Shown one piece after another: positions 32,243 to 42,070 of a stretch of 64,000 nucleotides of DNA. The number at the start of each line of letters is the position of its first letter. Positions within the stretch are counted from its first letter, which is position 1. The notes under the pieces were generated by a model. That model saw nothing but the letters and a program-made list of their open reading frames with translations, was not told the origin of the DNA and ran no database searches. Source of the stretch: an uncultured Bacteroidota bacterium (lineage in GTDB: Bacteria; Bacteroidota; Bacteroidia; Chitinophagales; Chitinophagaceae); contig CAIVEH010000167.1 in assembly GCA_903904855.1 (NCBI GenBank), positions 62,001-126,000 of the forward strand. Direction: 5' to 3'. Position numbers and translations under genes: made by a program.

Positions 32243-34173
32243 CTTTACATGGTTTAAATACTGAACAATACATAACAGGCCGCGAGCTGGGCAGGGGGGG
32301 TGAAGGGACTGTGTATGAATTGCAGCAGCAGACCAACCTGGTACTAAAGAAATATAATGAGCCGCTTACCCCGGAAAGGATAGAAAAACTCCGGCTGATG
32401 GTGGCCATGCGGTGTGCGGGAATAGAAGCCTATGCCGCATGGCCTGCCGATATTGTTAGCGATGACCAGGGTACAGTTTGTGGTTTTGTGATGCGTAAAC
32501 TATCAGGGTTTGTTCCGCTGCATATGATTTTCAGCCCTATGGATCGGAAAAAACTGTTTCCGGATAAGGGGTATAATTTCCTGGTACATATCGCCAGAAA
32601 CCTTGCAACAGCGTTTCATAAACTTCATGAGGCAGGCCTGGTAATAGGCGATGTGAATGAGGGTAATATTTTAATCAATGCATCAGGGCTGGTAGCCTTT
32701 ATAGATTGTGATTCCTTCCAGTTAAAGGGCGCTGATAATTTCTTTTTTTGCGAAGTAGGCGTACCCCGGTATACACCTCCCGAATTGCTTAAGGAGGGCT
32801 CGTTTGAAAAAGTTGTCCGCACGGCAAATACAGATAGTTTCTCGTTGGCTGTGCTGATTTTTCAGCTGTTGTTTCTGGGCCGGCATCCGTTTGCCGGAAA
32901 GAATAAACTGGCTGCCGACTTTGATGAAGAAACTGCTATCAGAAAACGGGAATTTGCTTATTCGCTGGAAAATAAGAAGAAGAAACTCTTTCCGCCCAAT
33001 GACAGCTTTTCTATTACCAATCTTTCGGATGAACTTGTTTCACTTTTTCACCGGGCATTTGAGCAGGACACCCGGCCTTTGCCTGCCGACTGGATTATGG
33101 AGCTCGATAATCAGTTGAAAGATATTGTAACGTGTGGGGTGTCACGGTTGCATACTTATCCGGCTAAAATGAGTGATTGTCCGTGGTGTTTTTATCAGAG
33201 CAACCGGGGTATACTTTATTTTCTGGATGATGGTTATATAAAGGCCAATACGGTGCTGGGAGATATAGAGAGCTTTGTGAATGGCTTTGTTATTGAAAAA
33301 CTGGAGCTGAAAAAATGGGATGGAAAGCCTGATTACACAACTGTTACCGCATCAGCCATTGATCAGCGATTTTACAGATACCGGAATTACAAATGGGCCA
33401 GTATCTGCATACTGGTTATTTATGCCATCATCTCCTTTGTGCTTCATTTCAATCCGGTTGGGGCAGTGGCGGCAGTGATGATGACGTTTGTTATTTATCA
33501 GTACTCGCCATGGGCAATGAAGCTGAATGAAGAACTGAAAAAAATGATTTCAGTCCGGCAGCTGCTTGGCGCCAAACTGGATGCCGCTATCAGGGAATAC
33601 GACTATCCGGCCGATTTTGGCAACTACAGCAAGGGGCTTGAATTGCTGCATAAATATGTTCATGATTTCAGGCGGTTGCCGGAGGAATTGGCGAGAAGGA
33701 GGAAGCTCATGGAAGAGCGGATTTACAATGAGCAATTGGGGCATTACCTGGCCCTGTTCCCTATTGAGAGCCATGAAATACCATCATTCGGAACAGTTAA
33801 GAAAACTGCACTGAGCGATAATGGAATTAGGACGGCAGCAGATATTTCCAGACTGAACACCGTAAAAGTTCCCGGCATTGGCCCTAAAAATATACAGGTA
33901 TTGCTGAGCTGGCAACGGCAACTTGCTTCGGGTTTTGTTTACATCCCCGACCATAACGCAATGGTATCTCACCTGGAGGAAGTAAGCAATGATATAGGTA
34001 AAATAAAAGCCAAGCTGGAGCAGCTGATACGCAAAGAATACCAGTCTCTCAATTATATAAAGCTCAATATCTCTAACCGGGCAGCTATACTGGAACGTCA
34101 CATTAGTGACCTGGCTTTGAAGAAATACCAGGCTGAACTGGATGTTGATATTTTCAGGAAGCTGGCGGCATGA
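32239..34173 (+). CDS. Protein kinase with zinc-knuckle, membrane and helix-hairpin-helix parts (YegI type)
   Basis: The 644-residue protein begins with a Ser/Thr-kinase-like domain (about 10-290): glycine loop GRELGRGGEGTVYEL, lysine in LVLKKYN, catalytic loop IGDVNEGNILIN (IGD in place of HRD) and IDCDSFQL (DCD in place of DFG). The catalytic and metal-binding aspartates are kept. A CPWC half-knuckle is at about 314, two membrane segments at about 384-424, a coiled region, and a helix-hairpin-helix (VPGIGPKNIQVLL, about 540-553). This is the YegI layout. With the vWA and PP2C proteins it forms a phosphorylation triad that has been linked to stress and phage defence. Confidence 0.85.
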   Translation: MTLHGLNTEQYITGRELGRGGEGTVYELQQQTNLVLKKYNEPLTPERIEKLRLMVAMRCAGIEAYAAWPADIVSDDQGTVCGFVMRKLSGFVPLHMIFSPMDRKKLFPDKGYNFLVHIARNLATAFHKLHEAGLVIGDVNEGNILINASGLVAFIDCDSFQLKGADNFFFCEVGVPRYTPPELLKEGSFEKVVRTANTDSFSLAVLIFQLLFLGRHPFAGKNKLAADFDEETAIRKREFAYSLENKKKKLFPPNDSFSITNLSDELVSLFHRAFEQDTRPLPADWIMELDNQLKDIVTCGVSRLHTYPAKMSDCPWCFYQSNRGILYFLDDGYIKANTVLGDIESFVNGFVIEKLELKKWDGKPDYTTVTASAIDQRFYRYRNYKWASICILVIYAIISFVLHFNPVGAVAAVMMTFVIYQYSPWAMKLNEELKKMISVRQLLGAKLDAAIREYDYPADFGNYSKGLELLHKYVHDFRRLPEELARRRKLMEERIYNEQLGHYLALFPIESHEIPSFGTVKKTALSDNGIRTAADISRLNTVKVPGIGPKNIQVLLSWQRQLASGFVYIPDHNAMVSHLEEVSNDIGKIKAKLEQLIRKEYQSLNYIKLNISNRAAILERHISDLALKKYQAELDVDIFRKLAA

Positions 34174-34250
34174 CTATAATACATTTATATTGTAAGTGCA
34201 GACTCTGCTTTCTGAAACAGGTTTATTTTTTTAGAATCTCCTGAAATTAC

Positions 34251-37200
34251 CTATATCTTAAACGTCTTCAACCTCGGGTTTTCGGCCACATTGCCGGTGC
34301 GCTTGAGGACGCCCCAACTTTGCAACTGGCCGCGGATGGCACGGCGGATGGACCGGTAAAGCACATAGAGCATGAGCCAGCGGTATACGAGGCGCTGGGG
34401 TATAAGCCAGAGCAGCTTCCAGATGCTTTCGCGCTCGAAGACAAATGCCAAAACCCCTACTGAAAGATCTATGAGCATAAAGAGGCCGTAGTAAGTAAGT
34501 ATCATGAGGCCATTGCCGGTGACGATGCCGATGATCATAAACAGATCGGCAAAGGGGGCTATGAGGGGTATGAGTATCTGAAAGATGAGTATGTTGGGCA
34601 GGGCTACCCATCCCAGCGCACCATAAGTGGCATTGAACAGTGCATCCCTGTTTTTCCAGAACGACTGCATCACCCCGAAGCTCCAGCGAAACCGCTGCTT
34701 CAGGAACTGGCCCAGTGATTCGGGCGCTTCGGTAAGGGCTATGGCTTCGTTCTCATTCTTTACGGTATAGCCTGCACGCAGGATGCGCATAGTTAGGTCG
34801 CAGTCTTCGGCAAAGGTATCGCTGGTAAAGCCCCCGGCATCTTCAATGGCCTTTTTGCGGAAAAGGCCTATAGCGCCAGGCACCACCGTAATAGCATTGA
34901 TGCGTGCAAATGCCATGCGGTCGAAGTTCTGGCTGGTAATGTATTCTATGTTCTGCCAGCGGGTGAGGAGGTTTATTTCGTTGCCCACCTTTACATTACC
35001 GGCCACTGCGCCAACCTTTTCATCGGCAAAGTGTCGCACCATAAGGTTGAGTGCATCAGCATTAATATTGGTATCGGCATCAATGCAGAAAACGAATTCG
35101 GAAGTGGTCTGGGCAATTCCGAAATTTAATGCAGAAGCCTTGCCGCCATTGGGTTTGGTGAGTACTTTTACCTTATCAATTCCTTTGAATGCTTCAGCTA
35201 CTTTCTGGTAGGTGGTGTCCTTGCTGCCATCGTCTACAAAGATCACATCGAAATTGGCGTAGGAGCTTTCCAGCAGTTTCTGCAGCGACCGTACTGCATT
35301 CACTTCTTCGTTGTAGGCAGGCACTATGATACTAACTTTTGGGCTGGTGGCTAGTTTTGCGAAAGCCTTTTTGCGCTCTACCCTGCGCTCCTTAATTGCC
35401 AGTACTGCCAGAAATAGTATGCGGCCTATGGAGAGCAGAATGCAGGTTATAAACAGCCCCATCATCATGCGCGACCCCCAGTAGCCAAACTCTGCTATAT
35501 AGTAGGTGAACTGGATAAAATAATAGTGTTTATTCTTTGGCACAGCAGGCATCATCTCATCGTGCGTTTCATTCACAAGATCGGCTACGGTTGTGAATGT
35601 ATAGCCCATGTCTTTGTAAAACTTTATGATGCGTGGAAGGGCTTTAATTGTTTCTTCGCGGTTGCCACCTGCATCGTGCAGCAATATGATACTGCCCAGG
35701 TCCTGCTGGCGCAATATGCGGTTGTAAATAGAGTCGGCGGTTACGCCCTTCTCCCAGTCGTTGGGGTCGATGGACTCGCCAACGGTGAGGTAATTATTTT
35801 CTTTGGCAAAGGCAACAGGCTCCAGTTCCTGCATGGTTTCGGGCTCGGAGTCGGCATTGTAGGGCGCCCGGAAGAGTACAGTGGAATGGCCTGTAATACT
35901 CTCCAGCAGCAGGCGTGTACTGTTAAGTTCCATCAGGGCGCGCTGTTTGCTTACAAGAGCCATGTTGGGGTGTGTGAAAGTATGGTTGCCTATCTCGAAA
36001 CCTTCATTATATATCCTTCTCACAATCGGGATATTATTGAGCGCATTATCGCCGATCATAAAAAACACAGCAGGCACATGCTCCTTACTCAGTATGTCCA
36101 GAATCCGGGGTGTATACTTTTCGTCTGGCCCGTCATCAAACGAAAGAACTACTTTTTTGGGTTTCTTGCCATATTTCTTGATAACGAAAATGGAGGGCAT
36201 GCTCTCATAAGATTCATCGGTTACCAGGTCTTCGGCGGTGTCTTTTACAATATTGATAATGCCCGCCTTTGGCGTGGTGATAACATCCAGAATTTCGCCC
36301 TCGCCTTTATAATCCACATCATAACTGATCTGTACATTCTTCAGTATATCATAGTTGAAAGTATCAACCGCATCATCGTTCAGGTCTTTATTATAGAAGC
36401 TCCAGAGTCGGGGATCGGCTGAGCCCAACCGCCAGAGCGCAACGCCACCTATGTTGTATTGGGTGGCAAAGCGCATAGTGTTAAAGTTGGTAGCAGCATC
36501 GGTAAAATATACCGTGTGGGCTGAGTCGTTTTCATCGGTATAAGTATAGTGCAGATTATAAGTAGCTGTGTCAAAAACTACTTTGGCATCCGACTCTGAC
36601 GCAGTGCTCAACGCCTCGGCATAGGTTACGTCTTTACCTTTGTCGCCTTTTGGCCAGTCGTACCCATAACCGGCTATAGCCAGAATGAGTTTGGTGGAGT
36701 CTATTTTCTGTACGGCTTCATCGAGGGCTGCCTGAATATATTTCTGTGAGCTGATGGGGCCGGGTACACTGCCGCTGTTGTATTCATCGTAGGCCATCAG
36801 GAATACATAATCATTGTACTTTGATAATTCCTTGTAATTATAATCTGAGTTGAAGGGAGAAACATCCTGGGTAACCATCAGGTGCATCGGGTGCAATCGA
36901 TTGTAGAGCTGCTTCATGAATTCAACCAGAATTTCGTCATTGGTCTCTTCAAGTTCTTCGAAATCCACATTTACACCTGCAAAATGATTTTGCACAACCA
37001 CATTCACAATATCATCGAGCAGGCGTTTTTCTTTAGCCTTATCATTCAGTATCCGGTGCAGAATAGCGCCGTTAAAATCCTCACCAATAAAATTGGACAC
37101 CACAGCCACAACCGGAATGCCGGATGCTTTAATGATCTCCTTGCCCCGCATCTCTGAATTAACGAACATTGTATCGCCTACCGAATCAATATTCATCCAT

Positions 37201-37625
37201 AAGGGGAGAAGCATATTGATATTGCCGATGTTGTTTTTTAAAGAGAAATAGGCCTGCTCATCGCTGGCATCATAAAATGCAGCCCTGACAGGCGCACTCA
37301 TGGCATGGAGGCTGTCGGACTTGCTTACATACCTGATGTGCTTTAGCTGGGATGTTTTGCCCATGATATATTTCCCGAAGCCTTCGTATTTTTTATTGAT
37401 AGCCTTAATAGCTACATCCTTGCCGTTTTTCATGATAGCCTGGTACTGGTTGCTATCTGATTTAAGTACCGGCATGGCAGGCGAAAAAACAAATCGCAAT
37501 ACCGCAAAAAGGAGAATAGTAAGTATAAGCAGAATTATCAGCAGGAGTATCCGGAATGACCATTTGAACCGCTGCCACCGTGTTGGAGAATTGGTTAAGA
37601 ATATTTGTTTCTGAGTATCGGGCAT
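34251..37625 (-). CDS. GH18 - polysaccharide deacetylase - GT2 fusion protein
   Basis: From the ATG at 37625 (a TTG 9 bases upstream is less likely) the protein has 1124 residues in four parts. A membrane anchor (about 15-45) leads to a GH18-like domain (about 80-420) with GVNVDFEELEE, the DxE catalytic motif. A NodB deacetylase domain follows (about 485-690: LSFDDGPDEKYTP, then GNHTFTHPNM). The GT2 synthase domain (about 755-1000) has IVPAYNEE, CIDADTN, EDCDLTMRI and the QRFRW motif, between membrane segments. It should polymerise, deacetylate and trim an amino-sugar polymer such as a chitin-like or PNAG-like glycan in one chain. The product is unknown. Confidence 0.85.
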   Translation of the reverse strand: MPDTQKQIFLTNSPTRWQRFKWSFRILLLIILLILTILLFAVLRFVFSPAMPVLKSDSNQYQAIMKNGKDVAIKAINKKYEGFGKYIMGKTSQLKHIRYVSKSDSLHAMSAPVRAAFYDASDEQAYFSLKNNIGNINMLLPLWMNIDSVGDTMFVNSEMRGKEIIKASGIPVVAVVSNFIGEDFNGAILHRILNDKAKEKRLLDDIVNVVVQNHFAGVNVDFEELEETNDEILVEFMKQLYNRLHPMHLMVTQDVSPFNSDYNYKELSKYNDYVFLMAYDEYNSGSVPGPISSQKYIQAALDEAVQKIDSTKLILAIAGYGYDWPKGDKGKDVTYAEALSTASESDAKVVFDTATYNLHYTYTDENDSAHTVYFTDAATNFNTMRFATQYNIGGVALWRLGSADPRLWSFYNKDLNDDAVDTFNYDILKNVQISYDVDYKGEGEILDVITTPKAGIINIVKDTAEDLVTDESYESMPSIFVIKKYGKKPKKVVLSFDDGPDEKYTPRILDILSKEHVPAVFFMIGDNALNNIPIVRRIYNEGFEIGNHTFTHPNMALVSKQRALMELNSTRLLLESITGHSTVLFRAPYNADSEPETMQELEPVAFAKENNYLTVGESIDPNDWEKGVTADSIYNRILRQQDLGSIILLHDAGGNREETIKALPRIIKFYKDMGYTFTTVADLVNETHDEMMPAVPKNKHYYFIQFTYYIAEFGYWGSRMMMGLFITCILLSIGRILFLAVLAIKERRVERKKAFAKLATSPKVSIIVPAYNEEVNAVRSLQKLLESSYANFDVIFVDDGSKDTTYQKVAEAFKGIDKVKVLTKPNGGKASALNFGIAQTTSEFVFCIDADTNINADALNLMVRHFADEKVGAVAGNVKVGNEINLLTRWQNIEYITSQNFDRMAFARINAITVVPGAIGLFRKKAIEDAGGFTSDTFAEDCDLTMRILRAGYTVKNENEAIALTEAPESLGQFLKQRFRWSFGVMQSFWKNRDALFNATYGALGWVALPNILIFQILIPLIAPFADLFMIIGIVTGNGLMILTYYGLFMLIDLSVGVLAFVFERESIWKLLWLIPQRLVYRWLMLYVLYRSIRRAIRGQLQSWGVLKRTGNVAENPRLKTFKI

Positions 37626-37753
37626 AATGTGCAAATATAACAGGGCGGGATGTCTTTATAGTAGATGTAAGGTGATGAGTAGCTAAATTTATAATATAAT
37701 TATCAAAAAACAGGTGCAATCCAATTGCCTTTATCGCTATCAATCCTATTCAT

Positions 37754-37786
37754 TATCTTTGCCATCTCTCAAAAAACAAAGGAGGT
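37754..37786 (+). promoter_or_regulatory. -7 box and Shine-Dalgarno of trhO
   Basis: TATCTTTG (37754-37761) is a perfect TAnnTTTG, with a loose TTTA about 20 bases upstream. GGAGGT (37781-37786) is a full Shine-Dalgarno, unusual for this phylum, and fixes the start codon at 37792. Confidence 0.6.
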
Positions 37787-37791
37787 ACACC

Positions 37792-38865
37792 ATGCCAGTG
37801 CTACACAACCGCGTGAATAATGAGGAACTGAAGCAGCTTATGCTGGCCGAGTCTGAGCCACGGACTACAGTTTCCTTTTACAAATACTTTGCTATTGCTG
37901 ATCCTACAGCATTCCGGAACCAGTTATACATTACATTTACGGCGCTAAAAGTCTTCGGGCGTATCTATGTAGCGCATGAGGGTATTAATGGGCAGGTGAG
38001 TGTGCCTGCCGGTAATTATGAGGCTTTCAGAGATGCCCTATACCTGTCGGCGCCAGAGCTGAATGGTATACGTATGAATATTGCGCTTGAGGATGATGGT
38101 AAATCGTTCTGGGCTTTGAGACTGAAGGTACGGGCAAAAATTGTTGCCGATGGAATTGATGACCCCAATTTTGACCCGGGCAAAACCGGAAAGTACCTGA
38201 AAGCAAGGGAGTATAATGATCTATCGGCAGAGCCGGATACGATAATTGTTGATATGCGCAACCACTATGAGTATGAGGTAGGCCATTTCGAAAATGCAAT
38301 TGAAGTGCCTTCAGATACCTTCCGCGATCAGTTGCCCATGGCAGTGGATATGCTGAAGGACAAGAAGGATAAGAACATTATCATGTACTGCACCGGGGGC
38401 ATACGCTGCGAGAAAGCCAGCGCCTATATGCTTCACAATGGCTTTAAGAATGTGTTTCATGTGGAAGGCGGTATAATAGAATATGCCCGAAAAGCAAAAG
38501 AAGAAAACCTGCCCCTGAAATTCATAGGAAAAAATTTTGTGTTTGATGAGCGCCTGGGAGAAAGGATTACTGAGGATGTACTTGCTGAGTGCCATATTTG
38601 CGGCAAGCCTTGCGATACCCATACCAACTGCCTGAATGATGGCTGCCACCTGCTTTTTATTCAGTGCGAAGAATGTGCTGCTAAGTATGAGGGCTGCTGC
38701 AGTGAAGAATGCAAAGACGAAAAAAAACTGCCACCCGATGAGCAGCGTGCAAAACGTGGAGGCCGGGAAAATGGCATGATGATCTTCAATAAATCGAAAG
38801 AGCACCCGCTGAGGAAGCATCGGAGTGAATGGAAAATGCAGCAAAATACCCAAAACAACGAATAG
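37792..38865 (+). CDS. trhO: tRNA uridine(34) hydroxylase, rhodanese family
   Basis: From the ATG at 37792, chosen because of the GGAGGT before it, the protein has 357 residues. It contains the N-terminal acylphosphatase-like region with [19 protein letters not shown] (about 62-80), a rhodanese domain with the active cysteine in [13 protein letters not shown] (about 196-208), and a cysteine-rich C-terminal zinc-binding region ([30 protein letters not shown]). This is the TrhO/YceA family, which makes ho5U34 in tRNA for mo5U/cmo5U synthesis using oxygen. It stands alone. Confidence 0.93.
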   Translation: MPVLHNRVNNEELKQLMLAESEPRTTVSFYKYFAIADPTAFRNQLYITFTALKVFGRIYVAHEGINGQVSVPAGNYEAFRDALYLSAPELNGIRMNIALEDDGKSFWALRLKVRAKIVADGIDDPNFDPGKTGKYLKAREYNDLSAEPDTIIVDMRNHYEYEVGHFENAIEVPSDTFRDQLPMAVDMLKDKKDKNIIMYCTGGIRCEKASAYMLHNGFKNVFHVEGGIIEYARKAKEENLPLKFIGKNFVFDERLGERITEDVLAECHICGKPCDTHTNCLNDGCHLLFIQCEECAAKYEGCCSEECKDEKKLPPDEQRAKRGGRENGMMIFNKSKEHPLRKHRSEWKMQQNTQNNE

Positions 38866-38923
38866 CGAACAGAAACCTGCTCACTATTCCATCCTCATTT
38901 ATCCATCCACTAATCGTTGCACT

Positions 38924-39121
38924 TTAAATTGTACGTGCCAGTTTCAGTATCCCGGCTACGGCTTCAGAGCGTGGCTGAAGTAGGTCTTTTGCAGCTTCGC
39001 GCAGCATGTACATTTCGTGTGCCAGGCCTGCCAGCATGTCTTCTCCACTTGGGTAGGTTACTATTTTTGTGTGCCCATAAGTGTGTGTTGCAATAAGTTT
39101 GTTGTGTAAAGTTTTGTTCAT
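38924..39121 (-). CDS. Small hypothetical protein (65 aa)
   Basis: A 65-residue soluble protein with ATG start: MNKTLHNKLIATHTYGHTKI, then VTYPSGEDMLAGLAHEMYML. Its helical second half is regular and amphipathic. I know no family. It sits between trhO (convergent) and the epimerase gene (divergent), which leaves room for its own promoter. Probably a real small gene, but the evidence is only composition and context. Confidence 0.4.
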   Translation of the reverse strand: MNKTLHNKLIATHTYGHTKIVTYPSGEDMLAGLAHEMYMLREAAKDLLQPRSEAVAGILKLARTI

Positions 39122-39253
39122 TTAGAGAATTGGTTTTTCAAAAAAACGTACCATGTGGCTTTTATATTGTATGGAATATAAAAATTAATGTTAAACCCGG
39201 AGTTTCATCATTTATTGACCATTTATATTAATAATTTCGTGTAAATAATTAGT

Positions 39254-40171
39254 ATGAAAACAATAGGCATTACGGGTGGAACAGGTTTTGTAGGCGGGCA
39301 TTTGGTAAGGTTGCTAACAGAGAAAGGTTACAAAGTTGTCATTTTTACCACCGGTACTCCAAGGAGCGCTAATGAATTGCAAGTAAGCTATTCTGGCTGG
39401 AACCCCTCCAAAGGTACAATCGATCAGGAGGCGCTCGGCCAACTGGATGCTATGGTGCACCTGGCAGGGGCTGGCATCGCCGATAAAAGGTGGAAACCAA
39501 AACGTAAACTTGAGATAACCAACAGCAGGGTAAATGGCACTGAATTTATAGTGGAGCAGTTAAAACTTCATGCTACCAATTGCAAGACATTTATTGCGTC
39601 TTCGGCCACCGGATTTTATGGCCCCGACAATGGCGTAAAGCCTTTTACTGAAGATGCGCCACCCTGTAATGACTTCCTGGGAAATACCTGCCGCTTATGG
39701 GAAGAAGCATCTCAAGAGGCAGCCTCTTTTGTAAGAACCGTAATCTTAAGGTTAGGAATTGTATTAGGTAAAGAGAGCGGGGCATTCCCCAAATTTTTGC
39801 AGCCATTATCTATGGGCGTTATGCCTGTACTGGGTTCAGGGGGACAAATGATGAGCTGGATAGAAGTAGATGATCTGGCCAGGATGATCGTTTATGCTAT
39901 TGAAACTGAAAAGGTACATGGCATTTATAATGCTGTTTCTCCCCATGCCAATTCTCATTGGCAGCTGATGCATACGCTTGCAAAAGTAAAGGGCGGCTTT
40001 AAAATTCCTTTTCATGTACCCTCAGCTTTACTGAAAATATTGCTGGGCGAATTGAGTATCGAAATTCTCAAAAGCTGCACTGTAAGTGCACATAAAATTA
40101 TGGATGCAGGGTTTACTTTTCAATATCCTGAACTGGAAGGAGCTGTAAGAGCAATTATGGGTAGGGATTAA
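39254..40171 (+). CDS. TIGR01777-family NAD-dependent epimerase/dehydratase-like protein
   Basis: The 305-residue protein is a short-chain-type extended Rossmann protein of the YfcH/TIGR01777 group: GITGGTGFVGGHLV (nucleotide loop, 4-17), VHLAGAGIADKRW (about 69-81), SSATGFYGPDN (about 115-125, with the YG in place of YxxxK), and SWIEVDDLARMIVYAI. The C-terminal 60 residues are the DUF1731 domain. The biological substrate is unknown. It converges on the DUF6580 gene with a shared terminator. Confidence 0.92.
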   Translation: MKTIGITGGTGFVGGHLVRLLTEKGYKVVIFTTGTPRSANELQVSYSGWNPSKGTIDQEALGQLDAMVHLAGAGIADKRWKPKRKLEITNSRVNGTEFIVEQLKLHATNCKTFIASSATGFYGPDNGVKPFTEDAPPCNDFLGNTCRLWEEASQEAASFVRTVILRLGIVLGKESGAFPKFLQPLSMGVMPVLGSGGQMMSWIEVDDLARMIVYAIETEKVHGIYNAVSPHANSHWQLMHTLAKVKGGFKIPFHVPSALLKILLGELSIEILKSCTVSAHKIMDAGFTFQYPELEGAVRAIMGRD

Positions 40172-40194
40172 TACTTTACCAGGGGAATATAAAT

Positions 40195-40232
40195 TAGAAC
40201 GCCGCTAAAAACATTGTTTTAGCGGCGTTCTA
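40195..40232. terminator. Bidirectional terminator
   Basis: A perfect 16-bp stem (TAGAACGCCGCTAAAA with TTTTAGCGGCGTTCTA) and a 6-base loop lie between two convergent genes, 24 and 16 bases from their stop codons. Confidence 0.9.
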
Positions 40233-40247
40233 ATATAGTTAAAACAC

Positions 40248-40808
40248 TTAAGCATTCGCTTTCACTGCTTTCTTTTCCAGCATCATCTGTGCCATAAAAT
40301 AGCTACCAAACAGCACAATGCCACCTGCCATATCACCCAATAGCGTAAACTTGTAGAATGGAATAGCATCAACATAAGTCTTTACCAATCCGGCAGAAGA
40401 ATACCCATTCCATCCTTGAACGAAATAACCGAAATTAGATACCAGATAAAACAGGCTGGAAGCCCCAAGCAGATAACCGATTGTAGCTAAAGGCTTAGGC
40501 TGCTTCAAAGTCATACCCAGAGCCGTAGCGCCAACAAGGGCGCCATAGTTGAACAACATTCCTGAAAGGCTGTAAAAACCGGGTATTTTGGTAAACAACT
40601 GGAAATAAACATCGCCCAGGAACTGGCCCAGCAAGGGAATCAGGAATGCCAAACTGCGTTTATCTTTAATAATTGCCCCGCTGAACAGACCAATAGCTGC
40701 AATCGGTACCATATTGGGTATATGTAAAGACGCATTGAACACCCGTGCTGATGCAGCCAAGATTACCAGGAATATTGCGATAAGAATATTTGTATTATTA
40801 TTTTTCAT
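40248..40808 (-). CDS. DUF6580 family membrane protein
   Basis: The 186-residue protein has five or six membrane segments. Its SLHIPNMVPIAAIGLFSGAI and LIPLLGQFLGDVYFQLF segments are typical of DUF6580, a family annotated as putative transport proteins related to the S-components of ECF vitamin transporters. No ECF ATPase genes are near, and no riboswitch is visible upstream, so the substrate cannot be guessed. The C-terminus is lysine-rich, as in S-components. Confidence 0.82.
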   Translation of the reverse strand: MKNNNTNILIAIFLVILAASARVFNASLHIPNMVPIAAIGLFSGAIIKDKRSLAFLIPLLGQFLGDVYFQLFTKIPGFYSLSGMLFNYGALVGATALGMTLKQPKPLATIGYLLGASSLFYLVSNFGYFVQGWNGYSSAGLVKTYVDAIPFYKFTLLGDMAGGIVLFGSYFMAQMMLEKKAVKANA

Positions 40809-40871
40809 TTTAAACGTAATTGCAATTACAAAAATAGTTACAAAATTTAAGAATCCATGAAACAGTTTACA

Positions 40872-41876
40872 CTACTTATTCACACCATCATAAGCCCACT
40901 TCAGATAGGTGGATCCCCATGTGAAACCACCGCCAAACGCTGCAAGTATCACGTTATCCCCTTTGTGCAGTTTATCCTGCCACTCCCAAAGGCAGAGGGG
41001 TAAAGTGCCATTTGTAGTATTGCCATATTTTTCAATATTGATCATTACTTTTTCGGCAGGCAATTTCATACGGTCAGCTGTTGCATTTATAATGCGCAGA
41101 TTGGCCTGGTGTGGCACAAGCCAGTTTACGGTATCGGCAGTAAGGTTATTGCGCTCCATTATTTCAGCCGAAACATCGGCCATATTCTTTACTGCAAACT
41201 TAAACACCGCCTGTCCTTCCTGGTACACATAATGCTCTTTGTTCATTACAGTTTCCATAGTTGCAGGTTTTACCGATCCGCCTGCTTTTTGGTGCAGATA
41301 TACCCGGCCGCTGCCATCTGTGCGCAGTATTGAATCAATTAATCCATATCCCTCTGTATTGGGTTCCAGCAGCACAGCTCCGGCCCCGTCGCCGAAAATA
41401 ATGGCCGTTTTACGGTCGCTGTAATCCATAATGGAACTCATTTTATCTACACCTATCACTACCACTTTCTTATGCCTGCCGGTTTCAATAAACTGGGAGC
41501 CAATTGTTAAGGCGAAAATGAAACCGCTGCAGGCAGCGCTCACATCATAGCCCCAGGCATTGGTCATACCAGCCTTATCACATATCACATTGGCTGTAGC
41601 CGGGAACTGCATATCGGGCGTAGTTGTGGCACAAATCACCAGTTCTATTTCCTTAGGGTCTATGCCTCTTCTTTCCAGCAGATTTTTCACAGCTTCTACT
41701 GCCATATCGCTGCTGCCTTTGCCTTCACCTTTCAGTATTCTGCGTTCCTTAATTCCTGTTCTCGACTGGATCCATTCATCGGTAGTATCCATCATTGTTA
41801 TCAGCTCCGCATTGGTCAATCTGTACTCCGGAACATACCCCCCAACAGCAGTAATAGCTGCATGTATTTTCTGCAT
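40872..41876 (-). CDS. fabH: 3-oxoacyl-ACP synthase III (KAS III)
   Basis: The 334-residue protein has the KAS III triad: C in [13 protein letters not shown] (about 113), H in [11 protein letters not shown] (about 254) and N in [11 protein letters not shown] (about 284). The start [15 protein letters not shown] and [15 protein letters not shown] are classical. It condenses acetyl-CoA (or branched primers) with malonyl-ACP to begin fatty-acid synthesis. fabG follows upstream on the same strand after about 190 bases. Confidence 0.95.
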   Translation of the reverse strand: MQKIHAAITAVGGYVPEYRLTNAELITMMDTTDEWIQSRTGIKERRILKGEGKGSSDMAVEAVKNLLERRGIDPKEIELVICATTTPDMQFPATANVICDKAGMTNAWGYDVSAACSGFIFALTIGSQFIETGRHKKVVVIGVDKMSSIMDYSDRKTAIIFGDGAGAVLLEPNTEGYGLIDSILRTDGSGRVYLHQKAGGSVKPATMETVMNKEHYVYQEGQAVFKFAVKNMADVSAEIMERNNLTADTVNWLVPHQANLRIINATADRMKLPAEKVMINIEKYGNTTNGTLPLCLWEWQDKLHKGDNVILAAFGGGFTWGSTYLKWAYDGVNK

Positions 41877-42042
41877 TCAAAATCTTATTTAGAGTGTAAA
41901 ATTAATTCAATAATCGTTTAAAACAGAGGAAAGGTGTTCAGGAGGTTCTAATTTAGCAAATTCCTTCTTACTCCAATTAATACATTATTGTATTTGATTG
42001 TTATTGCATTAGTTAATTCGGCTATTCTATTTTGCGCCTATG

Positions 42043-42070
42043 TTAACTGTAAACTGCCTTCTGCCAACTA
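42043..42070. repeat. AACTGTAAACTGCC-type spacer repeat, copy 1
   Basis: TTAACTGTAAACTGCCTTCT and GCCAACTAC run into the 3' end of fabG. Related strings occur at 60925-60946 and 62013-62040, each at the 3' end of a leftward gene. Confidence 0.4.

Noticed and set aside
35526-36422. Plus-strand 298-codon reading frame inside the GH18-NodB-GT2 gene
   Set aside because: It lies opposite the catalytic NodB region; long antisense frames are expected there from codon bias.
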